A DNA stretch of 64,000 nucleotides from Fibrobacter succinogenes (GCA_902794535.1 CADBHQ010000004.1:62001-126000); one strand, 5' to 3'. Counted from the stretch's first letter, positions 1 to 9,537 are shown. A program made the numbers and translations. Notes: generated by a model not told the origin, from the letters alone.

Positions 1-1
1 C

Positions 2-3000
2 ATTCAGTTCCGCGAAGTTCCGGTGAACCCCGCTACCATCGGTCACACGGCCCGCGAAACCTTGCCGCACATTCGCCAGGTGTTCTTTGATGGCTCCAAG
101 TTCAAGACCAACGAAGAATTCGATATCAAGCTTTACGTGGTGCGTCGCCTGGTCGAAAAGACCTGCAAGGGCGTGTATGTTTGCAGCTGCAGCCGCAAGA
201 GCATTGTGTACAAGGGCCTGTTGCTTGCAAGCCAGATCGAAGGCTTCTATAAGGACCTGAACGATCTCGATTTCGAAAGCCCCTTGGCTCTCGTTCACCA
301 GCGTTATTCTACCAACACGTTCCCAACTTGGCCGCTCGCGCACCCGTTCCGTTACCTCGCTCATAACGGTGAAATCAACACCCTGCGCGGTAACCTGAAC
401 AGCCTTCGCGCCCGCGAACCGCTCCTGAAAAGCGAAGTCATCGGTGACGATTTGCCGAAGCTCTTGCCGCTCATTATGCCGGGCCAGAGTGACTCTGCTA
501 GCCTTGATAACATGTTTGAGCTTCTCGTCGCTGCGGGTCGTAGCCTCCCGCATGCGATGATGATGCTCTTGCCGCAGGCATGGGGCCAAAAGCATTACCT
601 CGGTCGCGACGTGCGTGGCTTCTTTGAATACGAATCCATGCTCATGGAACCGTGGGATGGCCCTGCTGCTGTCGCTTTCTCTGATGGTGTGAACGCCGGC
701 GCAATCCTCGACCGTAACGGTCTTCGTCCGGCACGTTACACTTTATGTAAAGACGGCCTCTTCGTGATGGCTTCTGAAACGGGTGTGCTCGACCTGCAGG
801 ATGACGAAGTCGAAGAAAAGGGCCGCCTCAAACCCGGTGAAATCATTTACCTCGACCTCGAAAATCACCACATCTTGAAGAACGCCGAAATGAAGGCTTA
901 CGTGGCCCGTAGCAAGCCGTACCGCCGCTGGGTCGCCGAAAACAAGATGAGCGTTCGCGGACTCTTTAGCGAAATCAACCCGGCCGACGTTCCTGATGAT
1001 ATTCTGGTGCAGCAGAAGCGCTTCGGTTACTCTGCCGAAGACCTCTCCATCATCTTGCAGCCCATGGCCAAGAACGGTGCAGAACCGATCGGTTCTATGG
1101 GTAACGATGCCGCTCTCGCCGTGCTCTCTGACAAGCCGCAGCCGCTGTTCAACTACTTCAAGCAGCTGTTCGCTCAGGTGACGAACCCGCCGATTGACCC
1201 GATTCGTGAAGAATTGGTGATGAGCCTTACGACCTACATCGGTAACCACGGCAACATCCTCGAAGAAACTCCGGAACAGGCACACCTCATCAAGATTCCG
1301 CGCCCCATCGTGACCGAAGACGAAATCCGCCGTTTTGAAAACATCGGTGATAAGGCCTTCAAGGCTAAGGAACTCAAGATGCAGTTCCCGCTCGGTGGCA
1401 ATGGGGAAGTCCTCGAAGCCGCCTTGCAGAACCTCGCTGGCGATGCCGTGCGTGCCGTGAACGAGGGCTTCGATATCATCGTGCTTACCGACAAGAACGT
1501 CGATTGGGGCTATGTGCCTATTCCGTCGCTGCTTGCCACGGCCAGCGTGAACCGCGCCCTTGTAGAAGCGGGCGTGCGTCCTGAAATCGGTCTGGTGGTG
1601 CAGTCCGGCGAAGTCCGCGAAGTGATGCACTTTGCCCTGTTGCTCGGTTTCGGTGCCACGGTCATCAACCCGTATCTGGCCTTCCAGAGCATTACCAACA
1701 TGTGCCACAACGGCGACCTCGATGTCGATCCGGTGACGGCTGCCGCTAACTACGTGAAGGCTGTCGATAAGGGCCTCCTCAAGATTATGTCGAAGATGGG
1801 TATTTCTACCCTCCGTAGCTACCGCAGCGCCCAGATTTTCGAAGCAGTCGGCCTGAACAAGGAACTCGTCGAAAAGTTCTTGCCGGGAACTGCAAGCCGC
1901 ATCGAAGGTATCGGTCTCGAAGAAATCGCTACCGAAGTGGGCGAACGCCAGAAGATTGCCTTTGCCGACGCAAGCAAGGTGCTTCAGTCCGGTGGCCAGT
2001 ACGCTTACCGCAAGGAAGGCGAAAAGCACTTGTGGACTCCGCAGTCCTTGGCCGCATTCCGTCAGGCTGTGCAGGGCGGCGACTACGAAAAGTTCAAGGT
2101 TTACAGTAAGCTCATTAACGACCAGTCTGAACGTCAGGCAACGCTCCGCGGCCTCTTCAAGTTCAAGGAAGCGACTCCGATCGATATTTCCGAAGTCGAA
2201 AGCCGCGAATCCATTGTCAAGCACTTTGTGGCAGGCGCTATGAGCCTTGGCTCTTTGAGCCCTGAAGCTCACGAAACCATCGCTATCGCCATGAACCGCA
2301 TCGGTGCCATGAGCAACTGCGGTGAAGGTGGTGAAGACCCGGATCGCGATACTCCGGCTCCGAATGGGGATATCCGTAGCTCCGCTATCCGCCAGATTGC
2401 TTCGGGCCGCTTTGGTGTCACGATCGACTACCTGCGCCACGCAAAGGATTTGCAGATTAAGATGGCTCAGGGTGCAAAGCCCGGTGAAGGTGGCCAGCTG
2501 CCGGCTCACAAGGTGAACGACTTTGTGGCTCGCATCCGTCACAGTACGCCGAATGTGTCGCTGATTTCTCCTCCGCCGCACCATGATATTTACTCTATCG
2601 AAGACTTGGCTCAGCTCATTTACGACCTGCGTAACTCCAACCCGAAGGCTCGTGTTTCCGTGAAGCTCGTGTCCGAAGTGGGTGTGGGTACGGTAGCCGC
2701 TGGTGTTGCCAAGGCTCATGCCGACGTGGTGCTCATTTCTGGCCACGATGGCGGTACGGGTGCATCTCCGCTCACCTCTATTAAGCATGCCGGCCTTCCG
2801 TGGGAACTCGGTATTGCCGAAGCGGAACAGACTCTTGTGCTCAACGACTTGCGCGGTCGTATTAAGCTCCAGGTCGACGGTCAGCTCAAGACGGGCCGCG
2901 ACATTGTGGTGGCAGCACTCCTCGGTGCCGAAGAATTCGGCTTTGCTACGAACCTTCTCGTAAGCCTTGGCTGCGTGATGGACCGCAAGTGCCATACGAA

Positions 3001-4084
3001 CCAGTGTCCCATGGGTATTGCAACGCAGGATCCGGACTTCCGCAAGCGCTTTGCTGGCAAGCCGGAATACGTTGAAAACTTCCTGTTCTTCATCGCCGAC
3101 GAAGTCCGCGAAATCCTCGCAAGCCTCGGTCTCCGCTCTCTCGAAGAAGCCTGCGGCCGTAGCGACCTCCTCGAAAAGGATTCCGCCATCGCCTTCTACA
3201 AAGCCAAGAACCTCGACTTCTCCAAGATTTTCGAAACCGTCAAGGGTGGCATCAAGTCCTTCGACAAGAACTACGTCAAGGAAGAACTGGTCAACTTCGA
3301 CCGCCGCGAACTCTTGCCGTTCGTCAAGGAAACCCTCGAAAAGGGTACTGCCGTGGAACTTTGCACGGTGGTGCACAACACCGACCGTACGGTGGGTACG
3401 GAACTTTCTGGCGAAGTGGATGAACACTTTGGCGTGAAGGGCCTTCCCGAAGATACCATCCGCATTCACCTTCAGGGTGTCGCGGGCCAGAGCTTCGGTG
3501 CCTTCCTTGCTCCGGGCGTCACGCTCGATTTGGAAGGCGAAGCCAACGACTTTATGGGCAAGGGCCTCTCGGGTGGTAAGATTATCGTGCGTCCGCCGCA
3601 CAACGCAACCTTCAAGGCTGAAGACAACGTCATTGCCGGTAACGTCATCGGTTACGGTGGTACCAGCGGTAAGGTGTTCATCAACGGTCTTGCTGGCGAA
3701 CGCTTCGGTATCCGTAACTCCGGTATGCTCCTCGTCTCTGAAGGCGTGGGTGACCACGGTTGCGAATACATGACGGGTGGCCGCGTGGTCGTGCTCGGTC
3801 GTGTGGGCGTGAACTTCGCCGCAGGTATGACTGGTGGCTTTGCTTACGTGTACGACGAAACGGGTCACTTCGACTTGAGCTGCAACGTGGGCTCCGTGGA
3901 CCTTGAAAGCGTGCTTGCCGGTACCGACAGCGAACGCGAACTCATTGACTTTATTGAACAGCATGTTCAGGCAACGGGTAGCGAAAAGGGTAAGCGCATC
4001 CTTGAAAACTGGAACAGCGAACGTCCGAAGTTCGTAAAGATCTTCCCGGTCGACTATCGTAACGCATTGGCAAAGAAGGGCTGA
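2..4084 (+). CDS. gltB: Glutamate synthase (GOGAT) large subunit, 5' end outside window
   Basis: Large subunit of glutamate synthase. It releases ammonia from glutamine and channels it to 2-oxoglutarate on an FMN/Fe-S domain, giving two glutamates. The reading frame is open from base 2, so the true start and roughly the first 150 residues (including the catalytic N-terminal Cys) lie upstream; the family is usually about 1,500 residues and about 1,360 are visible. The glutaminase part is seen in HQRYSTNTFPTWPLAHPFR and HNGEINTLRGN. The central and FMN-binding synthase domains follow (PGEGGQLPAHKV, SGHDGGTGASPL). The 3Fe-4S cysteines are in CVMDRKCHTNQCPMG (C-x5-C-x4-C, about base 2972). A C-terminal GXGXG beta-helix (GNVIGYGGTSGKVFINGLAG) closes the protein. 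gltD follows after 7 nt, so the two are an operon. Identification is firm. Confidence 0.97.
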   Translation: MQFREVPVNPATIGHTARETLPHIRQVFFDGSKFKTNEEFDIKLYVVRRLVEKTCKGVYVCSCSRKSIVYKGLLLASQIEGFYKDLNDLDFESPLALVHQRYSTNTFPTWPLAHPFRYLAHNGEINTLRGNLNSLRAREPLLKSEVIGDDLPKLLPLIMPGQSDSASLDNMFELLVAAGRSLPHAMMMLLPQAWGQKHYLGRDVRGFFEYESMLMEPWDGPAAVAFSDGVNAGAILDRNGLRPARYTLCKDGLFVMASETGVLDLQDDEVEEKGRLKPGEIIYLDLENHHILKNAEMKAYVARSKPYRRWVAENKMSVRGLFSEINPADVPDDILVQQKRFGYSAEDLSIILQPMAKNGAEPIGSMGNDAALAVLSDKPQPLFNYFKQLFAQVTNPPIDPIREELVMSLTTYIGNHGNILEETPEQAHLIKIPRPIVTEDEIRRFENIGDKAFKAKELKMQFPLGGNGEVLEAALQNLAGDAVRAVNEGFDIIVLTDKNVDWGYVPIPSLLATASVNRALVEAGVRPEIGLVVQSGEVREVMHFALLLGFGATVINPYLAFQSITNMCHNGDLDVDPVTAAANYVKAVDKGLLKIMSKMGISTLRSYRSAQIFEAVGLNKELVEKFLPGTASRIEGIGLEEIATEVGERQKIAFADASKVLQSGGQYAYRKEGEKHLWTPQSLAAFRQAVQGGDYEKFKVYSKLINDQSERQATLRGLFKFKEATPIDISEVESRESIVKHFVAGAMSLGSLSPEAHETIAIAMNRIGAMSNCGEGGEDPDRDTPAPNGDIRSSAIRQIASGRFGVTIDYLRHAKDLQIKMAQGAKPGEGGQLPAHKVNDFVARIRHSTPNVSLISPPPHHDIYSIEDLAQLIYDLRNSNPKARVSVKLVSEVGVGTVAAGVAKAHADVVLISGHDGGTGASPLTSIKHAGLPWELGIAEAEQTLVLNDLRGRIKLQVDGQLKTGRDIVVAALLGAEEFGFATNLLVSLGCVMDRKCHTNQCPMGIATQDPDFRKRFAGKPEYVENFLFFIADEVREILASLGLRSLEEACGRSDLLEKDSAIAFYKAKNLDFSKIFETVKGGIKSFDKNYVKEELVNFDRRELLPFVKETLEKGTAVELCTVVHNTDRTVGTELSGEVDEHFGVKGLPEDTIRIHLQGVAGQSFGAFLAPGVTLDLEGEANDFMGKGLSGGKIIVRPPHNATFKAEDNVIAGNVIGYGGTSGKVFINGLAGERFGIRNSGMLLVSEGVGDHGCEYMTGGRVVVLGRVGVNFAAGMTGGFAYVYDETGHFDLSCNVGSVDLESVLAGTDSERELIDFIEQHVQATGSEKGKRILENWNSERPKFVKIFPVDYRNALAKKG

Positions 4085-4091
4085 GGTATAT

Positions 4092-5456
4092 ATGGAAGAA
4101 ATTAAAAGAATTGCAGATGTTTACCGCCCTGTAGAAGAGCGAATCAAGGACAACAACGAAGTCGAACGCAAGTTGACTTCTCTCGAAATCGTGCAGCAGG
4201 GTTCACGCTGCCATAGTTGTGGTATCCCGTTTTGTCACGGTGCGGGTTGTCCGCTTGGTAACCTGGTGCCCGAATTCAATGCGGCTGTCGCTGCAGGGAA
4301 TGCCGAACGTGCCTACAACATCATCAGCAAGACAGCGTTCTTCCCCGAATTTACGGGCCGCGTTTGTCCCGCGCTTTGCGAATCCGCTTGTACGGGTAAT
4401 GTGCATAACGACCCCGTCATGGTTCGCCAGATTGAAAAGTACATCATCGAAACAGCTTTCGAAGAAGGCCGCGTAACGCTCCCTACTGCAGAATGGAACG
4501 GTAAAACCGCTGCAGTTATCGGCGCGGGTCCTGCAGGCCTCTTTGCTGCCGAAGCGCTCCGCCGCAAGGGCTACGCCGTTACCGTTTACGAAAAACGTGA
4601 AAAGGTGGGCGGTCTCCTGCGTTATGGTATTCCGAACTGGAAACTCGACAAGTCGGTCATCGATCGCCGCGTCAAGCTCCTCGAAGATGCCGGCATCAAG
4701 TTCGTTTGCAGCACCGAAATCGGCAAGGACATCTCTGCCGAATACATCCACAAGAATTTTGACGAAGTCTTCCTCGCTATCGGTACGCCGAACGCCCGCG
4801 ACTTGAAAATCCCGGGCCGCGAAGCCGAAGGCATCTTCCTCGCGCTCGATTTCTTGCACGGCGCAAACAAGCCCGGCGAAACGAATCCTGAAAAGTTCTC
4901 TGCCAAGGGCCGCAAGGTTCTGGTGATTGGCGGTGGCGATACGGGTAACGATTGCGTGGGCAAGGCAATCCGCGAAGGCTGCGAAAGCGTACTCCAGGTG
5001 GAATTCATGCCCAAGCCGCCCGAGGAACGTTCTCCGTCCACTCCGTGGCCGGATTGGCCGTACATGCTGCGTACCAGCTACGCCCAGCACGAAGGTGGCG
5101 AACGCCGCTGGAATGTGTCTTCCAAGCAGTTTATCGTGAAAGATGGCTGCGTCGCAGGCGTCGAAGCTGTCCGCGTGGAATGGGAAATGTCCCCGCAGGG
5201 CCGCCCGCTCAAGCCGAATGAAGTTCCGAATTCCACCGAAGTCATCGAAACCGACCTGGTTGTGCTCGCCATGGGCTTCACCGGGGTCCCGGCAGAAGGC
5301 ATCGTGAACGATTTGGGCCTGCAACTCACGCCGCGTACCGCAATCATTCCGGACCCGGCTCGCCACATTTACGCAGTCGGTGACTGCGCAAATGGCGCGT
5401 CCCTTGTGGTCCGCGCCATGGCCGATGCTAAACGAGTCGTAAACGGACTTGTATAA
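4092..5456 (+). CDS. gltD: Glutamate synthase small subunit
   Basis: The 454-residue beta subunit of NADPH-type glutamate synthase. It takes electrons from NAD(P)H through FAD and passes them over Fe-S clusters to GltB. N-terminal Fe-S cysteines are visible in CHSCGIPFCHGAGCPLGN (about residues 37-54) and again in VCPALCESACTGN. The FAD GxGxxG motif is GAGPAGLFAAEALR (about 142), the second nucleotide-binding motif is GGGDTGNDCVG (about 276), and the C-terminal FAD motif is YAVGDCANGASLVVRAMADA. The length fits the family. It starts 7 nt after the gltB stop, so it is co-transcribed and probably translationally linked. The next gene begins after a separate leader (see the riboswitch), so the gltBD unit ends here. 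Confidence 0.97.
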   Translation: MEEIKRIADVYRPVEERIKDNNEVERKLTSLEIVQQGSRCHSCGIPFCHGAGCPLGNLVPEFNAAVAAGNAERAYNIISKTAFFPEFTGRVCPALCESACTGNVHNDPVMVRQIEKYIIETAFEEGRVTLPTAEWNGKTAAVIGAGPAGLFAAEALRRKGYAVTVYEKREKVGGLLRYGIPNWKLDKSVIDRRVKLLEDAGIKFVCSTEIGKDISAEYIHKNFDEVFLAIGTPNARDLKIPGREAEGIFLALDFLHGANKPGETNPEKFSAKGRKVLVIGGGDTGNDCVGKAIREGCESVLQVEFMPKPPEERSPSTPWPDWPYMLRTSYAQHEGGERRWNVSSKQFIVKDGCVAGVEAVRVEWEMSPQGRPLKPNEVPNSTEVIETDLVVLAMGFTGVPAEGIVNDLGLQLTPRTAIIPDPARHIYAVGDCANGASLVVRAMADAKRVVNGLV

Positions 5457-5483
5457 AGCAATGTAAGTTACTATCTTTGAGGC

Positions 5484-5530
5484 GAGTCAGTTCGAAATCC
5501 ATCCTGACTATAAACAAAACTAGGAGCCTC
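5484..5530 (+). promoter_or_regulatory. Probable class-I preQ1 riboswitch upstream of queC
   Basis: Six-bp stem P1 AGTCAG (5485-5490) / CTGACT (5504-5509) enclosing a 13-nt loop TTCGAAATCCATC. An A-rich tail (ATAAACAAAAC, 5510-5520) runs directly into the queC Shine-Dalgarno TAGGAG (5521-5526). This arrangement (short stem, loop starting TTC and ending before CC, tail AAAAC-TA-GG holding the ribosome site) matches known class-I preQ1 aptamers of queuosine operons. It would act on translation initiation. The assignment is by eye; a covariance-model search against RF00522 would decide. Confidence 0.8.
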
Positions 5531-5531
5531 A

Positions 5532-6185
5532 ATGAAAAATGCTTTGTTGGTCTTGTCCGGTGGAATGGACAGTGTGACCTTGCTATACGAGCGAGCCGCA
5601 GAAATTGCGCTCGCCGTATCTTTTGATTACGGCGGAAACCATAACGACAAGGAAATCCCTTTAGCTCGCATGCATTGCGAACGCCTCGGAATCCCGCATA
5701 TTACGATTCCGCTCAAGTTCATGCACGACTATTTCACGTCGTCGCTGTTGTCGGGGGCCGATGCGATTCCCGAGGGCAATTACGATAGCGAAAATATGAA
5801 GTCGACGGTGGTCCCGTTCCGAAACGGCATTATGCTTTCCGTGGCCGCGGGCCTTGCCGAAAGCCGTAATCTTTCCAAGGTAATGATGGCGAATCATTTT
5901 GGCGACCACGCAATCTATCCAGATTGTCGTGAATCGTTCGTCAAAAACATGTCTGCGGCTATTTCTGCGGGCACTTATGCGGGCATTACGATTGACGCTC
6001 CGTACACGAATATCTCCAAAACAGACATTGCCCGCAAGGGTAAATCGCTCGGTATCGATTACAGTGAAACCTGGTCTTGCTACAAGGGTGGAAAAATCCA
6101 TTGCGGCAAGTGCGGAACCTGCTTGGAACGCAAGGAAGCCCTTGCCGAAGCGGGCATAAACGATACAACGGAATACGAGGCGTAG
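5532..6185 (+). CDS. queC: 7-cyano-7-deazaguanine (preQ0) synthase QueC
   Basis: Cytoplasmic ATP-dependent enzyme that converts 7-carboxy-7-deazaguanine and ammonia to preQ0, the last step of the shared deazaguanine pathway before reduction to preQ1. The PP-loop ATP motif SGGMDS is at about residues 9-14. The C-terminal zinc site is in CYKGGKIHCGKCGTCLERK (four Cys, about residues 185-203). The 217-residue length is normal. The start is fixed by TAGGAG 5 nt upstream. It leads a queC-queD-queE operon: queD begins 1 nt after the stop. A candidate preQ1 riboswitch overlaps the ribosome-binding site, so product feedback on the operon is expected. Confidence 0.96.
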   Translation: MKNALLVLSGGMDSVTLLYERAAEIALAVSFDYGGNHNDKEIPLARMHCERLGIPHITIPLKFMHDYFTSSLLSGADAIPEGNYDSENMKSTVVPFRNGIMLSVAAGLAESRNLSKVMMANHFGDHAIYPDCRESFVKNMSAAISAGTYAGITIDAPYTNISKTDIARKGKSLGIDYSETWSCYKGGKIHCGKCGTCLERKEALAEAGINDTTEYEA

Positions 6186-6186
6186 A

Positions 6187-6516
6187 ATGTACAGAGTCAT
6201 CAAACGAATGGAAATTTCCGGGGCTCACAAACTCACGCTCCCGTATGAAAGCAAGTGCCGCGGACTTCATGGTCACAACTGGATTATCACGGTGTTTTGC
6301 CAAAGCGAAACGCTCGATGAAAACGGGATGGTGGTCGATTTTTCGCATATCAAGGAAATCGTGAAGGGACAGCTTGATCACAAGTTCTTGAACGATGTAA
6401 TGGACTTGAATCCGACAGCCGAAAATATGGCCCGCTGGATTTGTGAACAGGTCCCGCATTGCTACAAGGTGCAGATTCAAGAAAGCGAAGGCAATCTCGT
6501 CGAATACGAACGCTAA
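6187..6516 (+). CDS. queD: 6-carboxy-5,6,7,8-tetrahydropterin synthase QueD
   Basis: Small (109 aa) T-fold enzyme that turns 7,8-dihydroneopterin triphosphate into 6-carboxytetrahydropterin, the step before QueE. The family signature C-x3-H-x-H is in KCRGLHGHNW (about residues 23-32), giving the catalytic Cys and two zinc His; the third zinc His is expected in the N-terminal GAHKL. LDHKFLND and PTAENMARW are conserved substrate-binding segments. The ATG follows the queC stop by 1 nt and lies in its 3' end context (GAGGCGTAGAATG), so translation is probably coupled. It sits in the middle of the queCDE operon. Confidence 0.96.
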   Translation: MYRVIKRMEISGAHKLTLPYESKCRGLHGHNWIITVFCQSETLDENGMVVDFSHIKEIVKGQLDHKFLNDVMDLNPTAENMARWICEQVPHCYKVQIQESEGNLVEYER

Positions 6517-6525
6517 GGGCTTGTC

Positions 6526-7191
6526 ATGAAAGTCTCTGAAATTTTTAAAAGTATCGAAGGCGAAGGTCTTCGAACAGGGCAAGCCGCTGTATTTGTACGC
6601 TTACACGGCTGCAACTTGCGTTGCGCCTACTGCGATTCCATGTATGCGGTCGAAGGCGATGACTTCAAACAAATGAGCGCCGATGAGGTTTTGATGGCGG
6701 TAGAATCGTACCGTACTGAATCGGGCGTAAAGTGTGTTACGCTTACCGGTGGCGAACCGTTAATTCACGAGGGTGCGAGTGAACTTCTTTCGAAATTCAG
6801 CGACGCAGGCTTTGAAGTCAATGTAGAAACGAACGGGACCGTTCCTTGTAAATGGCGGCTTCCCGGACTCTTTTACACGATGGACTGGAAATGCAAAAGC
6901 AGCGGCATGTCGACGAAAATGAAAATTCAGAACATGCAGACTCTTTGCGAAAATGATGTCTTGAAATTTGTTGTCGGTAATATCGAAGACTTGCAAGAAG
7001 CGGAATCAGTCGTGGCGCAACTTTTGCCTGAACGGATGCCGCATATTTATATCTCGCCGGTTTTTGGTTCCATTCCAAACGAACAGATTGTCGAATGGAT
7101 GGTTAACAGTAAGATAATGACCGAAAACAATGCGAGGTTCCAGGTGCAACTCCATAAAGTTGTCTGGAACCCCGACATGCGTGGTGTGTAG
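6526..7191 (+). CDS. queE: 7-carboxy-7-deazaguanine synthase QueE (radical SAM)
   Basis: Radical SAM enzyme that contracts 6-carboxytetrahydropterin to 7-carboxy-7-deazaguanine. The [4Fe-4S] motif CNLRCAYC (C29, C33, C36) has the canonical C-x3-C-x2-C spacing. The N-terminal SIEGEGLRTGQAAVFVRLHG and the TGGEPL SAM-binding segment are typical of QueE. Length is 221 aa. It is the third gene of the queCDE operon, 9 nt after queD. No queF or queA is in this window; tgt is 20 kb away on the other strand. The gene ends 23 nt before a convergent lipoprotein gene, with no clear terminator between them. Confidence 0.96.
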   Translation: MKVSEIFKSIEGEGLRTGQAAVFVRLHGCNLRCAYCDSMYAVEGDDFKQMSADEVLMAVESYRTESGVKCVTLTGGEPLIHEGASELLSKFSDAGFEVNVETNGTVPCKWRLPGLFYTMDWKCKSSGMSTKMKIQNMQTLCENDVLKFVVGNIEDLQEAESVVAQLLPERMPHIYISPVFGSIPNEQIVEWMVNSKIMTENNARFQVQLHKVVWNPDMRGV

Positions 7192-7214
7192 CGATTTAAT
7201 CTAATTCAAGTTGA

Positions 7215-8717
7215 TTAACATTCGAGACCTTCTCCGCACTCCTGGCAAGTAGAACTGCTTGCACAGGGGAGCAATTCGTCTTCCTCGAACAAAGGCTTTA
7301 CACGATCGTCGTCTTTGTACCTCAGGTACTTGACGTTTGTGTATTCCTTGCTGACGGTAAACGTGAGCGCGCTAATCTGGTAGGAGTGTAGGTTTGCTCC
7401 GTCAGGGTAGATGACGTCTACGATGATGGTATCACCAGAAAGTTCTGTGTAAACATCTTTGATAACGAAGTTGTTTGTGACGTAGTAACCGTCATCGCGG
7501 ATAGAAACGGTTCCGTCGGCATTCTTTACTATCACGACACGCGGGGTTACGGCCATTCCCTGGCGAGGCAGTACCGAGACATTACGTGCCTGGGAATAGG
7601 TGCTGTCCGGGCCCGGAGGCGGCAGGTACACCCACTTGTTTTCAATGCACTGGTAACTGCGCCCGAAGAAATAGAGTAATGTATCCGTGTCGCAAGGTTC
7701 CAAGTCTGGTCTGTAGATTCCGTCAGGAATGCCGTCACCGTCGCAATCGCTACCCGGATCGCATATCTCTGCCAGTGTCCAGTAATTTGCTGCGCATCTG
7801 TATTTCTCGCCGGTAGCGCAGTCGGTAACGATTTCGATGTCCGTATCGGAGTTACAGTTGGCTCCTTGCTTCAATGCTTCGTTATCTGAAATGTGCCTGC
7901 ACGTTTCGACAACCTCATTGGAGCTGGAAGATCCCGGTGCCACTTCAGAAGAGGAGCTCGTGACACCCGCAGAAGAACTCTCGCCAACCCATTCAGTTTT
8001 GTCAACTGCGGGGCACTGCTCCTTCTTAACACTAGATTCTACGGTATTTTCGATAATTACCGGTTCCTGGTTCAGGTCGCCGCAGTAGCTGACCAAGAAT
8101 CGAACAAACATGTCTTTAGTAGTCTCTTCGCAGTTCTTGGCGGCAATGCCGGTAACCTTCAAGGTGTCGGACGATACGTATTCCAGAACGAGACCGGTGT
8201 ACTTTTCGCTACCGTAACTGTTGTAAGAATAGAGGGCGCATTCGTTGGTGCCGTTCTTGATGGCGTCAACCGTTGTGGCGTAAGTTTCGGCTGCATTCGG
8301 AAAGTATTCCTCGATTTCACCGATGTTTTCTTGCGTGAACTTGGCAACGCCCTCCTTTTCAAATTCCGTATAAGGATCGGAGCCGTCCATTGGCTGCTGC
8401 TTGAGCAAGTAGGGGCCAGTGCTGACAGCTATCACAGCCTTGTCAAAACGCACCTTGTTTTGCAGGCCGAAGGTTTCCACGTATGCGTCCAGCGAATTGC
8501 CTCCCGCAGGCGGGGTATGGGTTTCTCCGCTGGAACTGCTCAAAGCCAGCTTGTCGGTGGAGCTAGAGGACTTGTCCTGTTCGGAACTGGAGGAACCCTT
8601 GTCGGCGATTTCGTTCACGTCTTCGGCTGTGCCCGTGACGTTTACGCTATTGGAATCTCCGCAGTTGAAGCAGAGAAGGGCTGCTGCGCCCGCGATGCAA
8701 ATGTTAAGCTTTTTCAT
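7215..8717 (-). CDS. Ser-rich lipoprotein of unknown function
   Basis: A 500-residue probable exported lipoprotein, unrecognised in detail. The N-terminus (MKKLNICIAGAAALLCFNC) is a lipoprotein-like signal, with the lipidated Cys most likely at C19, although the lipobox (CFNC) is not canonical. Two low-complexity serine tracts (about residues 43-65 and 250-270) resemble linkers common in Fibrobacter surface proteins. Between them is a possible globular domain, and the C-terminal part carries many Cys and a DGDGIPDG-type acidic loop that could bind calcium. The ATG overlaps the 3' end of the TIGR02147-like gene by 14 nt, so the two are translationally coupled and probably act together. Function unknown. 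Confidence 0.8.
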   Translation of the reverse strand: MKKLNICIAGAAALLCFNCGDSNSVNVTGTAEDVNEIADKGSSSSEQDKSSSSTDKLALSSSSGETHTPPAGGNSLDAYVETFGLQNKVRFDKAVIAVSTGPYLLKQQPMDGSDPYTEFEKEGVAKFTQENIGEIEEYFPNAAETYATTVDAIKNGTNECALYSYNSYGSEKYTGLVLEYVSSDTLKVTGIAAKNCEETTKDMFVRFLVSYCGDLNQEPVIIENTVESSVKKEQCPAVDKTEWVGESSSAGVTSSSSEVAPGSSSSNEVVETCRHISDNEALKQGANCNSDTDIEIVTDCATGEKYRCAANYWTLAEICDPGSDCDGDGIPDGIYRPDLEPCDTDTLLYFFGRSYQCIENKWVYLPPPGPDSTYSQARNVSVLPRQGMAVTPRVVIVKNADGTVSIRDDGYYVTNNFVIKDVYTELSGDTIIVDVIYPDGANLHSYQISALTFTVSKEYTNVKYLRYKDDDRVKPLFEEDELLPCASSSTCQECGEGLEC

Positions 8718-9537
8718 TTTTGCTCTCCTTTATGCTTTTAGTAAGCGGGAATAATTGTAAATTCAAACGGTAAACTTGTTCGATGCCCTTGTCTTCGGCG
8801 GCAATTGCGATAATCTGGCGACGGCATTCGTCCAACACTTTGACAATGCGGTCGTAGCTCTCGCGAGACACTCCCATGGTGACGCCGCTAAAGTTGCGTT
8901 CGCCAGCAGGGAGGTCGATCGCGGGCGTGGCGAGCTTGGACATCATGCGATGCATACCCCTTAAAGCAAGTCGCGTGGCGTCCGGTGTGCCCTTGATCGA
9001 TGTCTCGGCAAGCGTAAAGGAATCTCCGGCCTTCTTTAGGAGACCCGCTTTGGTCAGGAAGTTCAGACTCTGTTGCACTTCGGCTGCCGAAACTTCGGGG
9101 TAGCACATTTTGGCCATCTCGCCGGGGGTTGCTCCCGGCATCAAGGGTGCAAGCTCGCGTACCACCGGATTCTGCCAGGAATCGTAGAATTCGAACAGGT
9201 CGCCTTCCATCACGCGGACTTTGTGAACCTTGGCAATCGAAAGCATTCTCTCGTAGGCGGCTTTCTTCTTGTCTTCGGTCCCGGCCTGCCCAAATTCCAC
9301 GAGGGCTCGGAAATACTCCATTTCAAATCCCACGAGGCCCATGGCGACCCCGGTGCGTTCCACGCCGATTTTACTCAGCTTGCTTTTGCCATCGCACACG
9401 ACCTTCATGTACGACGACGAGGTAAATCCAGCGGCCTTCGAAAAATCACGCCACGAAAACGCGGAACGACGCTTGCGGTCTTCGTAGTAGTCCAACATCA
9501 GTTGGCGAAAGTCGGTGTATTCAGTTATCGGTTTCAT
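8704..9537 (-). CDS. TIGR02147-like family protein, putative regulator
   Basis: 277-residue protein resembling the Fibrobacter paralogous family TIGR02147 (opening MKPITEYTDFRQLMLDYYED, then FSWRDFSKAAGFTSSSYMK). The N-terminal part reads like a helix-turn-helix, so a regulatory role is plausible but not shown. The start at 9537 is preferred over an upstream in-frame ATG at 9606 because a strong promoter (9562-9590) lies between them and family members begin with this motif. The stop overlaps the start of the downstream lipoprotein gene by 14 nt. Upstream lies an array of three 20-nt repeats that might be its own operator. Family identity is fairly sure; the role is inferred. Confidence 0.85.
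   Translation of the reverse strand: MKPITEYTDFRQLMLDYYEDRKRRSAFSWRDFSKAAGFTSSSYMKVVCDGKSKLSKIGVERTGVAMGLVGFEMEYFRALVEFGQAGTEDKKKAAYERMLSIAKVHKVRVMEGDLFEFYDSWQNPVVRELAPLMPGATPGEMAKMCYPEVSAAEVQQSLNFLTKAGLLKKAGDSFTLAETSIKGTPDATRLALRGMHRMMSKLATPAIDLPAGERNFSGVTMGVSRESYDRIVKVLDECRRQIIAIAAEDKGIEQVYRLNLQLFPLTKSIKESKNEKA

Noticed and set aside
743..3964. Long open frame (1,073 codons) on the minus strand opposite gltB
   Set aside because: It lies inside a clear glutamate synthase gene and reads as low-similarity His/Val/Glu-rich sequence. Such shadow frames are expected from the strong codon bias of the plus-strand gene.
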